A stretch of DNA of 12,478 nt from Candidatus Methanoperedentaceae archaeon (GTDB lineage Archaea > Halobacteriota > Methanosarcinia > Methanosarcinales > Methanoperedenaceae). Positions 5,582 to 12,478 of this stretch are shown in pieces (position 1 is the stretch's first letter; the number at the start of each line of letters is the position of its first letter). The stretch covers positions 1-12,478 of the forward strand of contig JACUTP010000040.1 in NCBI GenBank assembly GCA_014859785.1, in the 5' to 3' direction. The notes under the pieces are model-generated. The model searched no databases. It saw only the letters and a program-made list of their open reading frames with translations, and had not been told where the DNA came from. A program made the position numbers and the translations under genes.

Positions 5582-6259
5582 ATGGATAATATCGAAGCAG
5601 GCTGTCCTGCATGCTCACCTGAAGAACCTGTTCCCCATACAATACTGAAAGATGCAGAAGAGATGTTATTGCAGTGTGATGAGTGCGGGTCAATCCACAG
5701 GCAAAAAAAAGAAACAAAGGAAAAAGAAGTGCCGGTTCGGGTAATAATCAGCAAGGATGAGGAATCATTCCACAGGACTGTCATGCTGTCAGGCAGAATA
5801 GAGGCAGGTGAAGAGCTTCTTGTTGATGATGAAGTTACAGGTGAGGCAAACCTTGTCGAGGTTACCTCCATTGAGGTAGGAGATAAAAGAAAAGCCAGCG
5901 CAGATGCCAGGGATATAAAAACAATCTGGGCGCGTGCCACTGATGAAGTTACGGTTAAAATAGCAGTAAACTACCGGGAAACTACCGACTCCATTGAAAT
6001 GAAGGTACCGGGCGACCGGGAATATGTTGTCGGGGATAAAATTACAGTAAACAACAAAAATGTTAACATCGTGCGTATTAAAATCAGGGATGGCGGGTTT
6101 AAGAGCAGAAAGGGTTCTAAAGTCCTGGCAAAGTACATAAAACGTATATATTGCCAGCCAGGTGTGTTGGAACCAAGACGAATATCCAGGACTGGAGGTC
6201 GTGTGGTGGTTAAAAAGAGGGAGTCGGTATGGAGTTTGAAGTCAGGAAAAGAAAGTTGA
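5582..6259 (+). CDS. HVO_0476-family zinc-finger protein
   Basis: A 225-residue archaeal protein. An N-terminal zinc ribbon is visible: CPAC (8-11) and, 20 residues later, CDEC (32-35), followed by a basic and acidic linker. The rest is beta-rich, with several 'GD/GEE' turns (AGEELLVDDEV, VGDKITVNN) suggesting one or two small barrel folds, and a basic C-terminus (RRISRTGGRVVVKKRES). This matches the family named after HVO_0476 of Haloferax, found in euryarchaea; no biochemical role is established to my knowledge. The zinc ribbon and basic surface would fit RNA or DNA binding (inference). The last 31 nt overlap the start of pcm in another frame, so the two are translated from one transcript. 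Confidence 0.85.
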   Translation: MDNIEAGCPACSPEEPVPHTILKDAEEMLLQCDECGSIHRQKKETKEKEVPVRVIISKDEESFHRTVMLSGRIEAGEELLVDDEVTGEANLVEVTSIEVGDKRKASADARDIKTIWARATDEVTVKIAVNYRETTDSIEMKVPGDREYVVGDKITVNNKNVNIVRIKIRDGGFKSRKGSKVLAKYIKRIYCQPGVLEPRRISRTGGRVVVKKRESVWSLKSGKES

Positions 6260-6864
6260 TTGAGGGATTAAGAAGACAGGGAATAAGTGAGCGCGTGCTT
6301 GATGCAATGAAAAGCGTGCCAAGGCACCTGTTTGTAGCGGAAAGTGAAAAAAACAGCGCATATGCCGATTACCCGTTACCCATAGGCTGCGGACAGACCA
6401 TTTCTGCCCCCCACATGGTTGCGATAATGTGCGACCTTCTTGATATCCGGAACGGGATGAAGGTACTTGAAATCGGTGCAGGTTCGGGATACCATGCCGC
6501 TGTCATGGCAAAACTTGCCGGAAGCGGTCATGTGTATGCTGTTGAAATAGTCGGGGCACTTGCTGCCTCAGCCCGCGACAACCTGAAAAAAGCGGGTATC
6601 ACGAATGTAACCGTAATTGACGGGGACGGCTCGCTCGGACTTTCGGGTTATGCTCCTTATGACAGGATAAGCGTGGCATGTGCTGCTCCCGAGATACTTG
6701 ATACCCTGACAGGACAATTAAAAACAGGGGGGAAACTTATTATCCCGGTCGGCAGGAATTACCAGCAGCTTTACCTTGTAACAAAAACAAATGGTTTGAA
6801 AAAAGAAATAAAGGGGGGCGTTGTGTTTGTGCCCCTTGTTGGTAAAAAAGGTTTTTCTAACTAA
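6229..6864 (+). CDS. pcm: Protein-L-isoaspartate O-methyltransferase
   Basis: A 211-residue S-adenosylmethionine-dependent enzyme that methylates isoaspartyl residues in damaged proteins so that they can return to normal aspartyl linkage. Seen: the early SVPRHLFV (29-36), the substrate-binding loop YPLPIGCGQTISAPHMVA (48-65), motif I VLEIGAGSGYHAAVMA (79-94), and the late GGKLIIPVG segment. Length is normal for an archaeal or bacterial Pcm. The ATG at 6229 is preceded by AAAGAGGGAG (6214-6223), a good ribosome binding site inside the upstream Zn-finger gene, which it overlaps by 31 nt. Its stop (6862-6864) overlaps the stop of the convergent small Cys-rich gene. Confidence 0.95.
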   Translation: MEFEVRKRKLIEGLRRQGISERVLDAMKSVPRHLFVAESEKNSAYADYPLPIGCGQTISAPHMVAIMCDLLDIRNGMKVLEIGAGSGYHAAVMAKLAGSGHVYAVEIVGALAASARDNLKKAGITNVTVIDGDGSLGLSGYAPYDRISVACAAPEILDTLTGQLKTGGKLIIPVGRNYQQLYLVTKTNGLKKEIKGGVVFVPLVGKKGFSN

Positions 6865-7019
6865 AGTTTATGAAGCACGCCAGTCTGGATTTTCTCGACT
6901 AATTTATTCCATTCATCTTTTTTTAACCTGACAATGTTTGAATCTTCACCTATTAAAACATCGTCGCCAGCTGTTTCTACTGCCGGGCAGCAGCCTTTAT
7001 CACAGATGTATACTTTCAT
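6861..7019 (-). CDS. Small Cys-rich protein (52 aa), unknown function
   Basis: A 52-residue frame that I do not recognise but consider real. It begins MKVYICDKGCCPAVE, with Cys at 6, 10 and 11, then DDVLIGEDSNIVRLKKDEWN and a helical, basic end. The compact beta-hairpin-like start with C-x3-CC could bind a metal or redox partner (inference). Support: GGTGAT (7025-7030) lies 5 nt before the ATG; a strong TATA-like CTTTATATTTAT lies further upstream at archaeal spacing; codon composition is protein-like; and the frame ends exactly at the pcm terminus, the two stop codons overlapping (6861-6864). It is flanked by convergent pcm and lies downstream of ygiQ on the same strand, but has its own promoter. 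Confidence 0.7.
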   Translation of the reverse strand: MKVYICDKGCCPAVETAGDDVLIGEDSNIVRLKKDEWNKLVEKIQTGVLHKL

Positions 7020-7050
7020 TTTTTATCACCGTTTCCTAAAGATGCAGGAA

Positions 7051-7068
7051 ATAAATATAAAGCTTTCC
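7051..7068 (-). promoter_or_regulatory. BRE/TATA promoter of the small Cys-rich gene
   Basis: On the - strand GGAAAG followed by CTTTATATTTAT is a good archaeal BRE plus TATA box. Its centre is about 37 nt before the ATG at 7019, placing the transcript start near 7031, just before the GGTGAT ribosome binding site. Confidence 0.5.
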
Positions 7069-7160
7069 GTCTGTGCGTATTTTTGGAACAACAAAGCACA
7101 TTCATGGAATTATCTCACTACAGTCTCACCCATACAATTGAGGACTGGTCGGGATGAAAG

Positions 7161-9020
7161 TTAAGGGTCAGTTTTCTCCTGTACCCACAAATTTAAAAGC
7201 GTAACCAGACACTTCCGCCCCGCACCAACCAGATCATCCCTGCCTGCCATCCTCAACCCCTCCACAACAAGAGTCCTGTTCCTGCTGTCCCTGTACTGTA
7301 GCATCGCCCGCTGTATCTTTTTCTCCCGCCCCTTTGCAACATGCACCCGTTCACCAGTGAATGGATTAATACCCGTATAATACATGCACGCCGAGGCAGT
7401 CATGGGCGTTGGCGTAAAATCCTGCACCTGCTCTGTATAGAGATTATTATCGCGTATGTACTCAGCCAGTTCAATCATGTCAGGTACCGTGCATCCGGGA
7501 TGCCCTGACATGAAATACGGGATAATATACTGCTCCTTCCCGGATTCCAGGTTTTTTTCCCCAAATTCCTTCCTGAAGGTCTCAAAAACATCCACTCCAG
7601 GTTTGTGCATAATATCCGTGACATTTTTTGACACATGTTCAGGCGCCACCTTTAGCTGTCCGCTCACATGGTGCGCGCAGAGTTCACGCAGGTAACCTGA
7701 AGAATCCCGGCGGGATTCCCTGAAGCCGGGTCTGTTATCAGCAAGCACAAGGTCGTAACGGATTCCCGAACCCACAAACACCTTCCTGACACCCGGAATC
7801 TCACGCAGGCAGCGCAGGAGTTCCACCTGCTTTTCGTGGGATGTACCAAGGCTTTTACAAAGCGGATGCAGGCAATTCTTATCATTACACGCACCCTGTT
7901 TTTCCCACTTCCCGCAGTGCATGGAATACATGTTCGCAGTAGGACCTCCCACGTCCTGCACGATACCCTTAAAATCCGGCATTTTCGTCATCCTTGTAAC
8001 TTCGCGGACTATGGAGCCAATACTCCTGCTCTGGATAATCCTTCCCTGGTGATGTGTCAGCGCACAGAAAGAACACGATGCAAAACATCCCCTGTGGCTC
8101 ACAACAGAGAACCTGACAGGCGAAAGCGCCGGAATTTTTTCATGATAGGAAGGATGCGCCATTCGTGTGAAGGGCAGTTCATATATATGGTCAAGTTCCC
8201 CGGAAGTAAGGGGGATAGACGGCATGTTCTGGATAATCACAGTTTTCGGGTGAACCTGCGCCACCTTTTTTCCGTGAATTGGGTCCTGCTCGTTATAATG
8301 AAGCAAAAAAGCCCTTGCGTACTGTTCCTTATCACTTTCAATCTCGGTAAACCCGGGAATCTCAACATATTCCCAATGCTCCATTTCGCGCCATTTCTTA
8401 AGCTCCATCTTGATGACTGTACCTGCAACATCGGTGATGTTTTTAATATCCTCACCCTTTGCAAGCCGCCCTGCAATCCCGACGACCTGCCTTTCACCCA
8501 TCCCGAACACAAGAATGTCAGCAGGCGCATCGGCAAGGATAGACCTCCGCACGGAACCAGACCAGTAATCATAATGCGCAAACCTCCTGAGGCTGGCTTC
8601 AATGCCACCAAGCACAATAGGGGTATCACGGAAAATAGAATGCAGTTTATCAGCATACACTATCGCCGCCCTGTCAGGTCGGAGTCCTGCTCTGCCGCCT
8701 GGTGAATACACATCCTCACTTCGTGTTTTCAGGTTGGCAGTATAATGGTTAACCATTGAATCCACATTCCCTGAGGTAACACCAAAGAAAAGGCGCGGTT
8801 TTCCCAGCTTCTTGAAATCGGCACAGGTTTTCCAGTCAGGCTGGGATATGATGCCCACGCTGTAGCCCGCATCCTGGAGCACCCGCCCGATTACCGCAGT
8901 ACCGAATGAAGGATGGTCAACATAGGCATCGCCTGTTACAAGGATTATATCGAATTCATGGATGCCCAGCTCTTTTGCTTCGTGCATGGACATGGGGAGA
9001 AAATGCTGCCGTTTTTTCAT
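7161..9020 (-). CDS. YgiQ-family radical SAM protein (UPF0313)
   Basis: A protein of about 619 residues in the YgiQ family of radical S-adenosylmethionine proteins. Seen: FLPMS near the N-terminus, DIILVTGDAYVDHPSFG (the hallmark of the N-terminal B12-binding-like domain), VLGGIEASLRRFAHYDYW, then the radical SAM core with HRGCFASCSFCALTHHQGR, whose Cys residues (312, 316, 319 from this start) hold the 4Fe-4S cluster. A second conserved Cys group (CGKW, ACNDKNCLHPLC) and the family C-terminus follow. The reaction of YgiQ proteins is not established. I prefer the ATG at 9020, which begins just before FLPMS; a TTG at 9053, overlapping the hemD stop by 7 nt, is possible and would give 630 residues. 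It is last in the hemL-hemC-cobA-hemD run, so it may serve tetrapyrrole metabolism or simply ride along. Confidence 0.9.
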   Translation of the reverse strand: MKKRQHFLPMSMHEAKELGIHEFDIILVTGDAYVDHPSFGTAVIGRVLQDAGYSVGIISQPDWKTCADFKKLGKPRLFFGVTSGNVDSMVNHYTANLKTRSEDVYSPGGRAGLRPDRAAIVYADKLHSIFRDTPIVLGGIEASLRRFAHYDYWSGSVRRSILADAPADILVFGMGERQVVGIAGRLAKGEDIKNITDVAGTVIKMELKKWREMEHWEYVEIPGFTEIESDKEQYARAFLLHYNEQDPIHGKKVAQVHPKTVIIQNMPSIPLTSGELDHIYELPFTRMAHPSYHEKIPALSPVRFSVVSHRGCFASCSFCALTHHQGRIIQSRSIGSIVREVTRMTKMPDFKGIVQDVGGPTANMYSMHCGKWEKQGACNDKNCLHPLCKSLGTSHEKQVELLRCLREIPGVRKVFVGSGIRYDLVLADNRPGFRESRRDSSGYLRELCAHHVSGQLKVAPEHVSKNVTDIMHKPGVDVFETFRKEFGEKNLESGKEQYIIPYFMSGHPGCTVPDMIELAEYIRDNNLYTEQVQDFTPTPMTASACMYYTGINPFTGERVHVAKGREKKIQRAMLQYRDSRNRTLVVEGLRMAGRDDLVGAGRKCLVTLLNLWVQEKTDP

Positions 9021-9046
9021 CTCGTATAAAATTCCTATATCCGTAT

Positions 9047-9829
9047 TTAACAATGCTTCTTACACTCAATAAGCAAGTCTTCAAACGTGTACCTACCAGG
9101 AATGACCTTCACACTTACCCCGAACCCCGATAAAGTGTCAGCAGTTGGTTTCCCGATAGCTGCGACAGTCTTCTGGTTCATTAACCTGATAACCTTATCC
9201 TTCACTCCCATATTATCAGCAATAGACATGAAATTCCTTACCATCATGGAACTTGTGAACGCAAAAATATCAATTTCACCGGCAACCGACTTTTCCATTA
9301 ACTCAGTGTGCCTTTCATCATGCGGCATGATAATTTCATAAACCTGTGTTTCAAATACAATAGCCCCTTTTTTCCGAAGCCCGTCCACAAGCTCAGGCGC
9401 GCCGTGGGTGCTTCTGGCAATGTCGATAACCGCCCCTGGGACGTCATTTAAGCTTTCAACCAATCCGGTTGAACTATATGATTCCGGAACCAGGCTTACC
9501 CGGATCCCGTTTGCGACAAGTTTATCCCTTGTCTTCGGACCGACGGCAATTACCCGTGTCCTGTTTAACTGTTCTATAAAATCGTCAGGTTCAATAAGCT
9601 TTAAAAGAGTGAACTCAACACCGTTTGCACTTGTGAAAATTACGTAGTCAGATTCACCTTCCATTACACGGTTAACAAACCCGTCAAAATTGGAATCCTT
9701 CTTATCAACAACATCTATCATGGGTGCTGTCACTGTCTTAAAACCAAGGGATTTTGCGAGCCTGACAGACTCCACAAGATAGCCGGCTGGTCTCATTATT
9801 GCGATTACTTTCTTTTTACCGTCGTTCAT
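9047..9829 (-). CDS. hemD: Uroporphyrinogen-III synthase
   Basis: A 260-residue HemD, which closes hydroxymethylbilane with inversion of ring D to give uroporphyrinogen III. The family is poorly conserved, but several blocks are clear: VIAIMRPAGYLVES near the start, DYVIFTSANGVEFTL (61-75), RVIAVGPKTRDKLVANGI (92-109), VPESYSSTGLVESL (114-127), FAFTSSMMVRNF, and TVAAIGKPTADTL towards the end. Its place directly after cobA and hemC confirms the call. The ATG at 9829 is chosen because GGTGA lies 7 nt upstream and the domain starts at once; an in-frame TTG at 9886 would add 19 residues and overlap cobA. The gap to cobA is 43 nt. It probably shares a transcript with the genes on both sides. Confidence 0.9.
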   Translation of the reverse strand: MNDGKKKVIAIMRPAGYLVESVRLAKSLGFKTVTAPMIDVVDKKDSNFDGFVNRVMEGESDYVIFTSANGVEFTLLKLIEPDDFIEQLNRTRVIAVGPKTRDKLVANGIRVSLVPESYSSTGLVESLNDVPGAVIDIARSTHGAPELVDGLRKKGAIVFETQVYEIIMPHDERHTELMEKSVAGEIDIFAFTSSMMVRNFMSIADNMGVKDKVIRLMNQKTVAAIGKPTADTLSGFGVSVKVIPGRYTFEDLLIECKKHC

Positions 9830-9872
9830 TTCTGGTTCACCAGCAGTTTGTTCTATACCTGGTATATCGGGT

Positions 9873-10616
9873 TCAATTCCCCGCAAGTTCCCTGTGAAGT
9901 TTTACCACATCACCGATAACCGTAATTGCAGGAGCTTTGACATTTCGCTGCTTGCACAATCCCACAATATCCCCCAGTGTCCCGACAGTAACCCTCTGGT
10001 CAGGGCGTGTCCCCCTCTCGATAATTGCAACTGGAGTGTCCACGGGTTTACCGTGTTTAACCAGTTCTTTTACATTGTGCGGAAGCTGGCTCACGCCCAT
10101 GAGGATAACGAGCGTCCCTTCAAACCGCGCAAGGTATTTCCAGTCAAGGGCTGAATCGGTTTTCGTGGGGTCTTCGTGTCCCGTAATAAAAGTCACCATT
10201 GACGCAAAATCACGATGTGTAACAGGTATTCCCGCATAAGCAGGAACTGCAATTGCAGAAGTAATGCCTGGCACGACCTCAACCTCAATTCCCTCGGCGG
10301 CAAGTGCCTGGGCTTCCTCTCCCCCGCGTCCGAAAAGGTAAGGGTCTCCGCCCTTGAGGCGTACCACATTCTTTCCCTCACTGGCGCGCCTGACAAGCAG
10401 TTCGTTAATCTGCCACTGTGAAAGTTTGTGGTTGCCAGCATATTTTCCCACATCTATCTTTTCAGCAGATTCTGGAAGCATACCCAGGATATCCTTCCCT
10501 GGAAGCTGGTCGTACATAATGACCTCTGCGTTTTCGATTAGCCTTTTTGCTTTAACTGTCAAAAGTTCAGGGTCTCCGGGTCCTGAACCAACAAGATAAA
10601 CTTTACCTTTAGCCAT
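9873..10616 (-). CDS. cobA: Uroporphyrinogen-III C-methyltransferase (SUMT)
   Basis: A 247-residue enzyme that methylates uroporphyrinogen III at C2 and C7 with S-adenosylmethionine, giving precorrin-2 for siroheme, cobalamin, F430 and siroheme-derived archaeal heme. Seen: YLVGSGPGDPELLTVKA (7-23), VVRLKGGDPYLFGRGGEE (84-101), VVPGITSAIAVPAYAGIPVT (114-133), and VTFITGHEDP (141-150), the full motif set of the precorrin methylase fold. It is a single-domain enzyme, without the CysG dehydrogenase/chelatase part or a fused HemD. GAGGA lies 5 nt before the ATG, and the start overlaps the hemC stop by 8 nt, so translation is probably coupled. Confidence 0.95.
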   Translation of the reverse strand: MAKGKVYLVGSGPGDPELLTVKAKRLIENAEVIMYDQLPGKDILGMLPESAEKIDVGKYAGNHKLSQWQINELLVRRASEGKNVVRLKGGDPYLFGRGGEEAQALAAEGIEVEVVPGITSAIAVPAYAGIPVTHRDFASMVTFITGHEDPTKTDSALDWKYLARFEGTLVILMGVSQLPHNVKELVKHGKPVDTPVAIIERGTRPDQRVTVGTLGDIVGLCKQRNVKAPAITVIGDVVKLHRELAGN

Positions 10617-11562
10617 GTAATCCTCTTTTTAATGCGAATTTCTCAACCGCTTCCTCTACAAGCTCTCCTCCACCTTTCTGTTTCAGCTCGTTTCCGAGTC
10701 GTTGCGCTTCTTTTTGATATTCAGCAGGGTTTATAAATTCATCTATTTTTACCTGGCGTTTCCCGTCCACAGAAAGCACTTCTGCGCGCACGTGAATCCG
10801 GTCTCCTTCCGTGCTTGCAAAAACGCCGATTGGTACCAGGCATCCTCCGCCAAGAATTCCGGTAATAATACGCTCAATTCCGGTTTCCATTCGCGTTTTT
10901 TTGTCATCAAGAACTTTCACCACCTCTTCTGCACGCGAGCCTTTTTTTGTCACGATAACCACTGTTCCCTGGTTTGCTGACGGCACGAAATCATCAATAC
11001 TTAGCCGCTCACCCGGCATGTCCCATTTCATCCGCTCAAGCCCTGCTTCTGCAAGGAAAATCCCGTCATATTCCCCTTTCCCTAGCTTGCGAAGGCGCGT
11101 ATCGATATTCCCGCGCAATTCCTTGACTGTAAGGTCTTGCCTGAAACGCAGAATCTGTGAGCGTCTCCTGAGGCTTGTAGTTCCGATTACAGCGCGTCTG
11201 GGCATGTCTTTCAATTTTGTCCCTTCATTGTTGAGAAGGAAATCATGCGGAGAGTCGCGTTTTAAAACAGCGGCAATAACAAGTTCAGGCGGGCGTTCTG
11301 TGGGGACGTCCTTCATGCTGTGAACCGCAATATCAATCTCTCCTGCCAGCATCCTGTCATCAATCTCGCGCACGAATACACCAAAACCCTGCACAAGGTG
11401 AAGTGGAAGGTCAGTGACGGCATCTCCTGTTGTCTTTATAATTTCAATCACGGTTTTTACACCGTGTTTTTCCAGCATGTCCTTAACAAGGTTTGCCTGT
11501 GCAAGTGCAAGCTTGCTTCCCCGCGTCCCTATCCTCAGTATTTTATCTTCCCCAGGATTCAT
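10609..11562 (-). CDS. hemC: Hydroxymethylbilane synthase (porphobilinogen deaminase)
   Basis: A 317-residue HemC, which joins four porphobilinogens into hydroxymethylbilane on a dipyrromethane cofactor. Seen: LRIGTRGSKLALAQA (9-23), HSMKDVPTE (81-89) with the catalytic Asp85, IGTTSLRRRSQILRF (126-140), and LRGNIDTRLRKL (149-160). LGGGCLVPIGVFA (237-249) carries the cofactor-binding Cys241. The usual PA.GQGA is PSANQGT here (195-200), a variant I associate with archaeal sequences. The ATG overlaps the hemL stop as ATGA (11559-11562), with AGGA 6-7 nt upstream, so translation is probably coupled to hemL. All functional residues are present. Confidence 0.96.
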   Translation of the reverse strand: MNPGEDKILRIGTRGSKLALAQANLVKDMLEKHGVKTVIEIIKTTGDAVTDLPLHLVQGFGVFVREIDDRMLAGEIDIAVHSMKDVPTERPPELVIAAVLKRDSPHDFLLNNEGTKLKDMPRRAVIGTTSLRRRSQILRFRQDLTVKELRGNIDTRLRKLGKGEYDGIFLAEAGLERMKWDMPGERLSIDDFVPSANQGTVVIVTKKGSRAEEVVKVLDDKKTRMETGIERIITGILGGGCLVPIGVFASTEGDRIHVRAEVLSVDGKRQVKIDEFINPAEYQKEAQRLGNELKQKGGGELVEEAVEKFALKRGLHG

Positions 11563-12478
11563 TTCAGGTTCCTGTGGTAAGCTTCTACCGTTTTGTCCAT
11601 ATCGTCCTGTGAATGAGCCAGAGACAGGAAATTCGTTTCATATTGTGATGGCGGGAGGAATATCCCGTCTTTTAGCATTTTGATGAAAAACAGTTTGAAT
11701 TTACCAGTATCGCATTTCAGGGTTTCTTCGTAATTATGCGGTAAATCCCCGAAAAATACCTTGAACATGCTTGCTATTCCGCTGACATTATAATCAAGCC
11801 CGAGGTCGGTTACCACATCAGAAAGTGCGCCCCGCATGGAATTCCCGGCAGTTTCCAGTTTCTCATGTACTTTTTCCTTTTTAAGGGTATCAATTACGGC
11901 AAGCCCTGCCGACATGGATACAGGACTGCCGTTAAATGTGCCTGCCTGGTAAACCGCTCCTGCAGGTGAGATGTTTTCCATTATCTCGCGTTTGCCGCCG
12001 ATTACGCCAATATGGAAACCTCCGCCAAGGATTTTACCGAGTGTTGTCATGTCAGGCGTTACACCGAAATATTCCTGCGCACCGCCCATTGCAAGCCTGA
12101 AACCTGTAATAACCTCATCGAAAATAAGGACCACATCGTTTTCCTCCGTGACTTTGCGGACATCCTCAAGGTATCCTTTTTCAGGGAGTATCGGCCCTAT
12201 ATTGCCAAGCACAGGTTCCATAATAACAGCTGCCACGTCATCCCTGTAGGCTTCTATTGCCTGTGTCATTGCTTCGATATTATTATAGGGAACCTGGAGT
12301 GTGTGTTTCGTGAAATCAGCAGGCACGCCTCTGGAATCAGGCGTCCCGAGTGTTGTTGCGCCAGAGCCTGCTTTCACAAGTGCGGCTTCGTGAGCCCCAT
12401 GGAACCCGCCTTCTATCTTGATGAACTTGTTTTTCCCCGTAAACCCGCGGGCAGTCCTTAATGCGCCCATGGTAGCCT
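11559..12478 (-). CDS. hemL: Glutamate-1-semialdehyde 2,1-aminomutase (partial, N-terminus beyond window)
   Basis: The C-terminal 306 codons of HemL; the frame is open to the window edge, so roughly 120 N-terminal residues are missing only because the window ends. It converts glutamate-1-semialdehyde to 5-aminolevulinate with PLP/PMP, the first dedicated intermediate of the C5 tetrapyrrole route. Seen in order: ATMGALRTARGFTGK at the edge, EGGFHGAH (phosphate/substrate loop), AAVIMEPVLGNIG, VVLIFDEVITGFR with the PLP-contacting Asp, TTLGKILGGGFHIGVIGGK with the Schiff-base Lys (codon 12033-12035), and YQAGTFNGSPVSMSAGLA. These match GSA aminomutase rather than ornithine or acetylornithine aminotransferases. 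It is the first of the visible operon genes; its promoter lies outside the window. Confidence 0.95.
   Translation of the reverse strand, partial: ATMGALRTARGFTGKNKFIKIEGGFHGAHEAALVKAGSGATTLGTPDSRGVPADFTKHTLQVPYNNIEAMTQAIEAYRDDVAAVIMEPVLGNIGPILPEKGYLEDVRKVTEENDVVLIFDEVITGFRLAMGGAQEYFGVTPDMTTLGKILGGGFHIGVIGGKREIMENISPAGAVYQAGTFNGSPVSMSAGLAVIDTLKKEKVHEKLETAGNSMRGALSDVVTDLGLDYNVSGIASMFKVFFGDLPHNYEETLKCDTGKFKLFFIKMLKDGIFLPPSQYETNFLSLAHSQDDMDKTVEAYHRNLK

Noticed and set aside
7836..8705. A 289-codon + strand open frame inside ygiQ
   Set aside because: It lies wholly antisense to the radical SAM gene, and its translation is rich in His, Arg and Cys with no domain; it is a codon-bias shadow of the real gene.
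9830..9886. N-terminal extension of hemD from a TTG at 9886
   Set aside because: The ATG at 9829 has a GGTGA ribosome binding site at 7 nt and starts at the domain edge; the extension has no motif and would overlap cobA.
1..12478. CRISPR arrays, tRNA/rRNA genes, insertion sequences, att sites and riboswitches
   Set aside because: I found no regularly spaced repeats, cloverleaf-like sequences, transposase motifs or long terminal inverted repeats; the only repeats are the short promoter-region ones listed.

Overview
The window looks like a chromosomal piece of a euryarchaeon, most likely in or near the Methanosarcinales / ANME-2 (Methanoperedens-like) group. The evidence is an archaeal-type Zn-finger protein of the HVO_0476 family, archaeal-style aldehyde dehydrogenase and dolichol-phosphate-type glycosyltransferase, TATA/BRE-like promoters with very short leaders, GGTGA/GAGG ribosome binding sites, and moderate GC with AT-rich intergenic DNA. 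The lineage is inferred from protein flavour, not from a marker gene.

Layout. (1) 145-1202, + strand: a GerW/YtfJ-family protein followed by a DUF2953 membrane protein. This is the same pair as ytfJ/ytfI of spore-forming Firmicutes, here in an archaeon. (2) 1281-2702, - strand: an NAD(P)-dependent aldehyde dehydrogenase with all catalytic residues. (3) 2703-3326: an AT-rich scar-like patch. It holds the C-terminal stub of a YgjP-type zinc metallopeptidase (- strand, HELLH motif intact, N-terminus lost), a ribbon-helix-helix protein (+ strand) and a 22-codon ORF overlapping its stop. (4) 3327-4487, - strand: a family 2 glycosyltransferase and a three-helix membrane protein. (5) 4488-4595: a divergent control region with a perfect 9-bp inverted repeat and a 12-bp direct repeat. 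(6) 4596-6864, + strand: a PRPP-type phosphoribosyltransferase, acylphosphatase (TTG start), the HVO_0476-family Zn-finger protein, and protein-L-isoaspartate methyltransferase (pcm). (7) 6861-7019, - strand: a 52-residue Cys-rich protein, tail to tail with pcm and with its own promoter. (8) 7161-12478, - strand: a tightly packed tetrapyrrole operon read hemL (cut by the window edge) - hemC - cobA - hemD, followed by a YgiQ-family radical SAM gene.

How the genes work together. HemL makes 5-aminolevulinate; HemC makes hydroxymethylbilane (after a HemB step not in this window); HemD closes the ring to uroporphyrinogen III; CobA methylates it to precorrin-2, the branch point to siroheme, cobalamin, F430 and the siroheme-derived archaeal heme route. 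The stop/start overlaps of 4 and 8 nt (hemL/hemC, hemC/cobA) point to coupled translation. The rest is mostly housekeeping (protein repair, acyl-phosphate hydrolysis, base salvage, glycolipid or glycan assembly).

I see no CRISPR array, tRNA, rRNA, IS element or clear novel multi-gene system. The least explained parts are the metallopeptidase stub with the ribbon-helix-helix gene, the repeat-rich divergent promoter, and the small Cys-rich protein.
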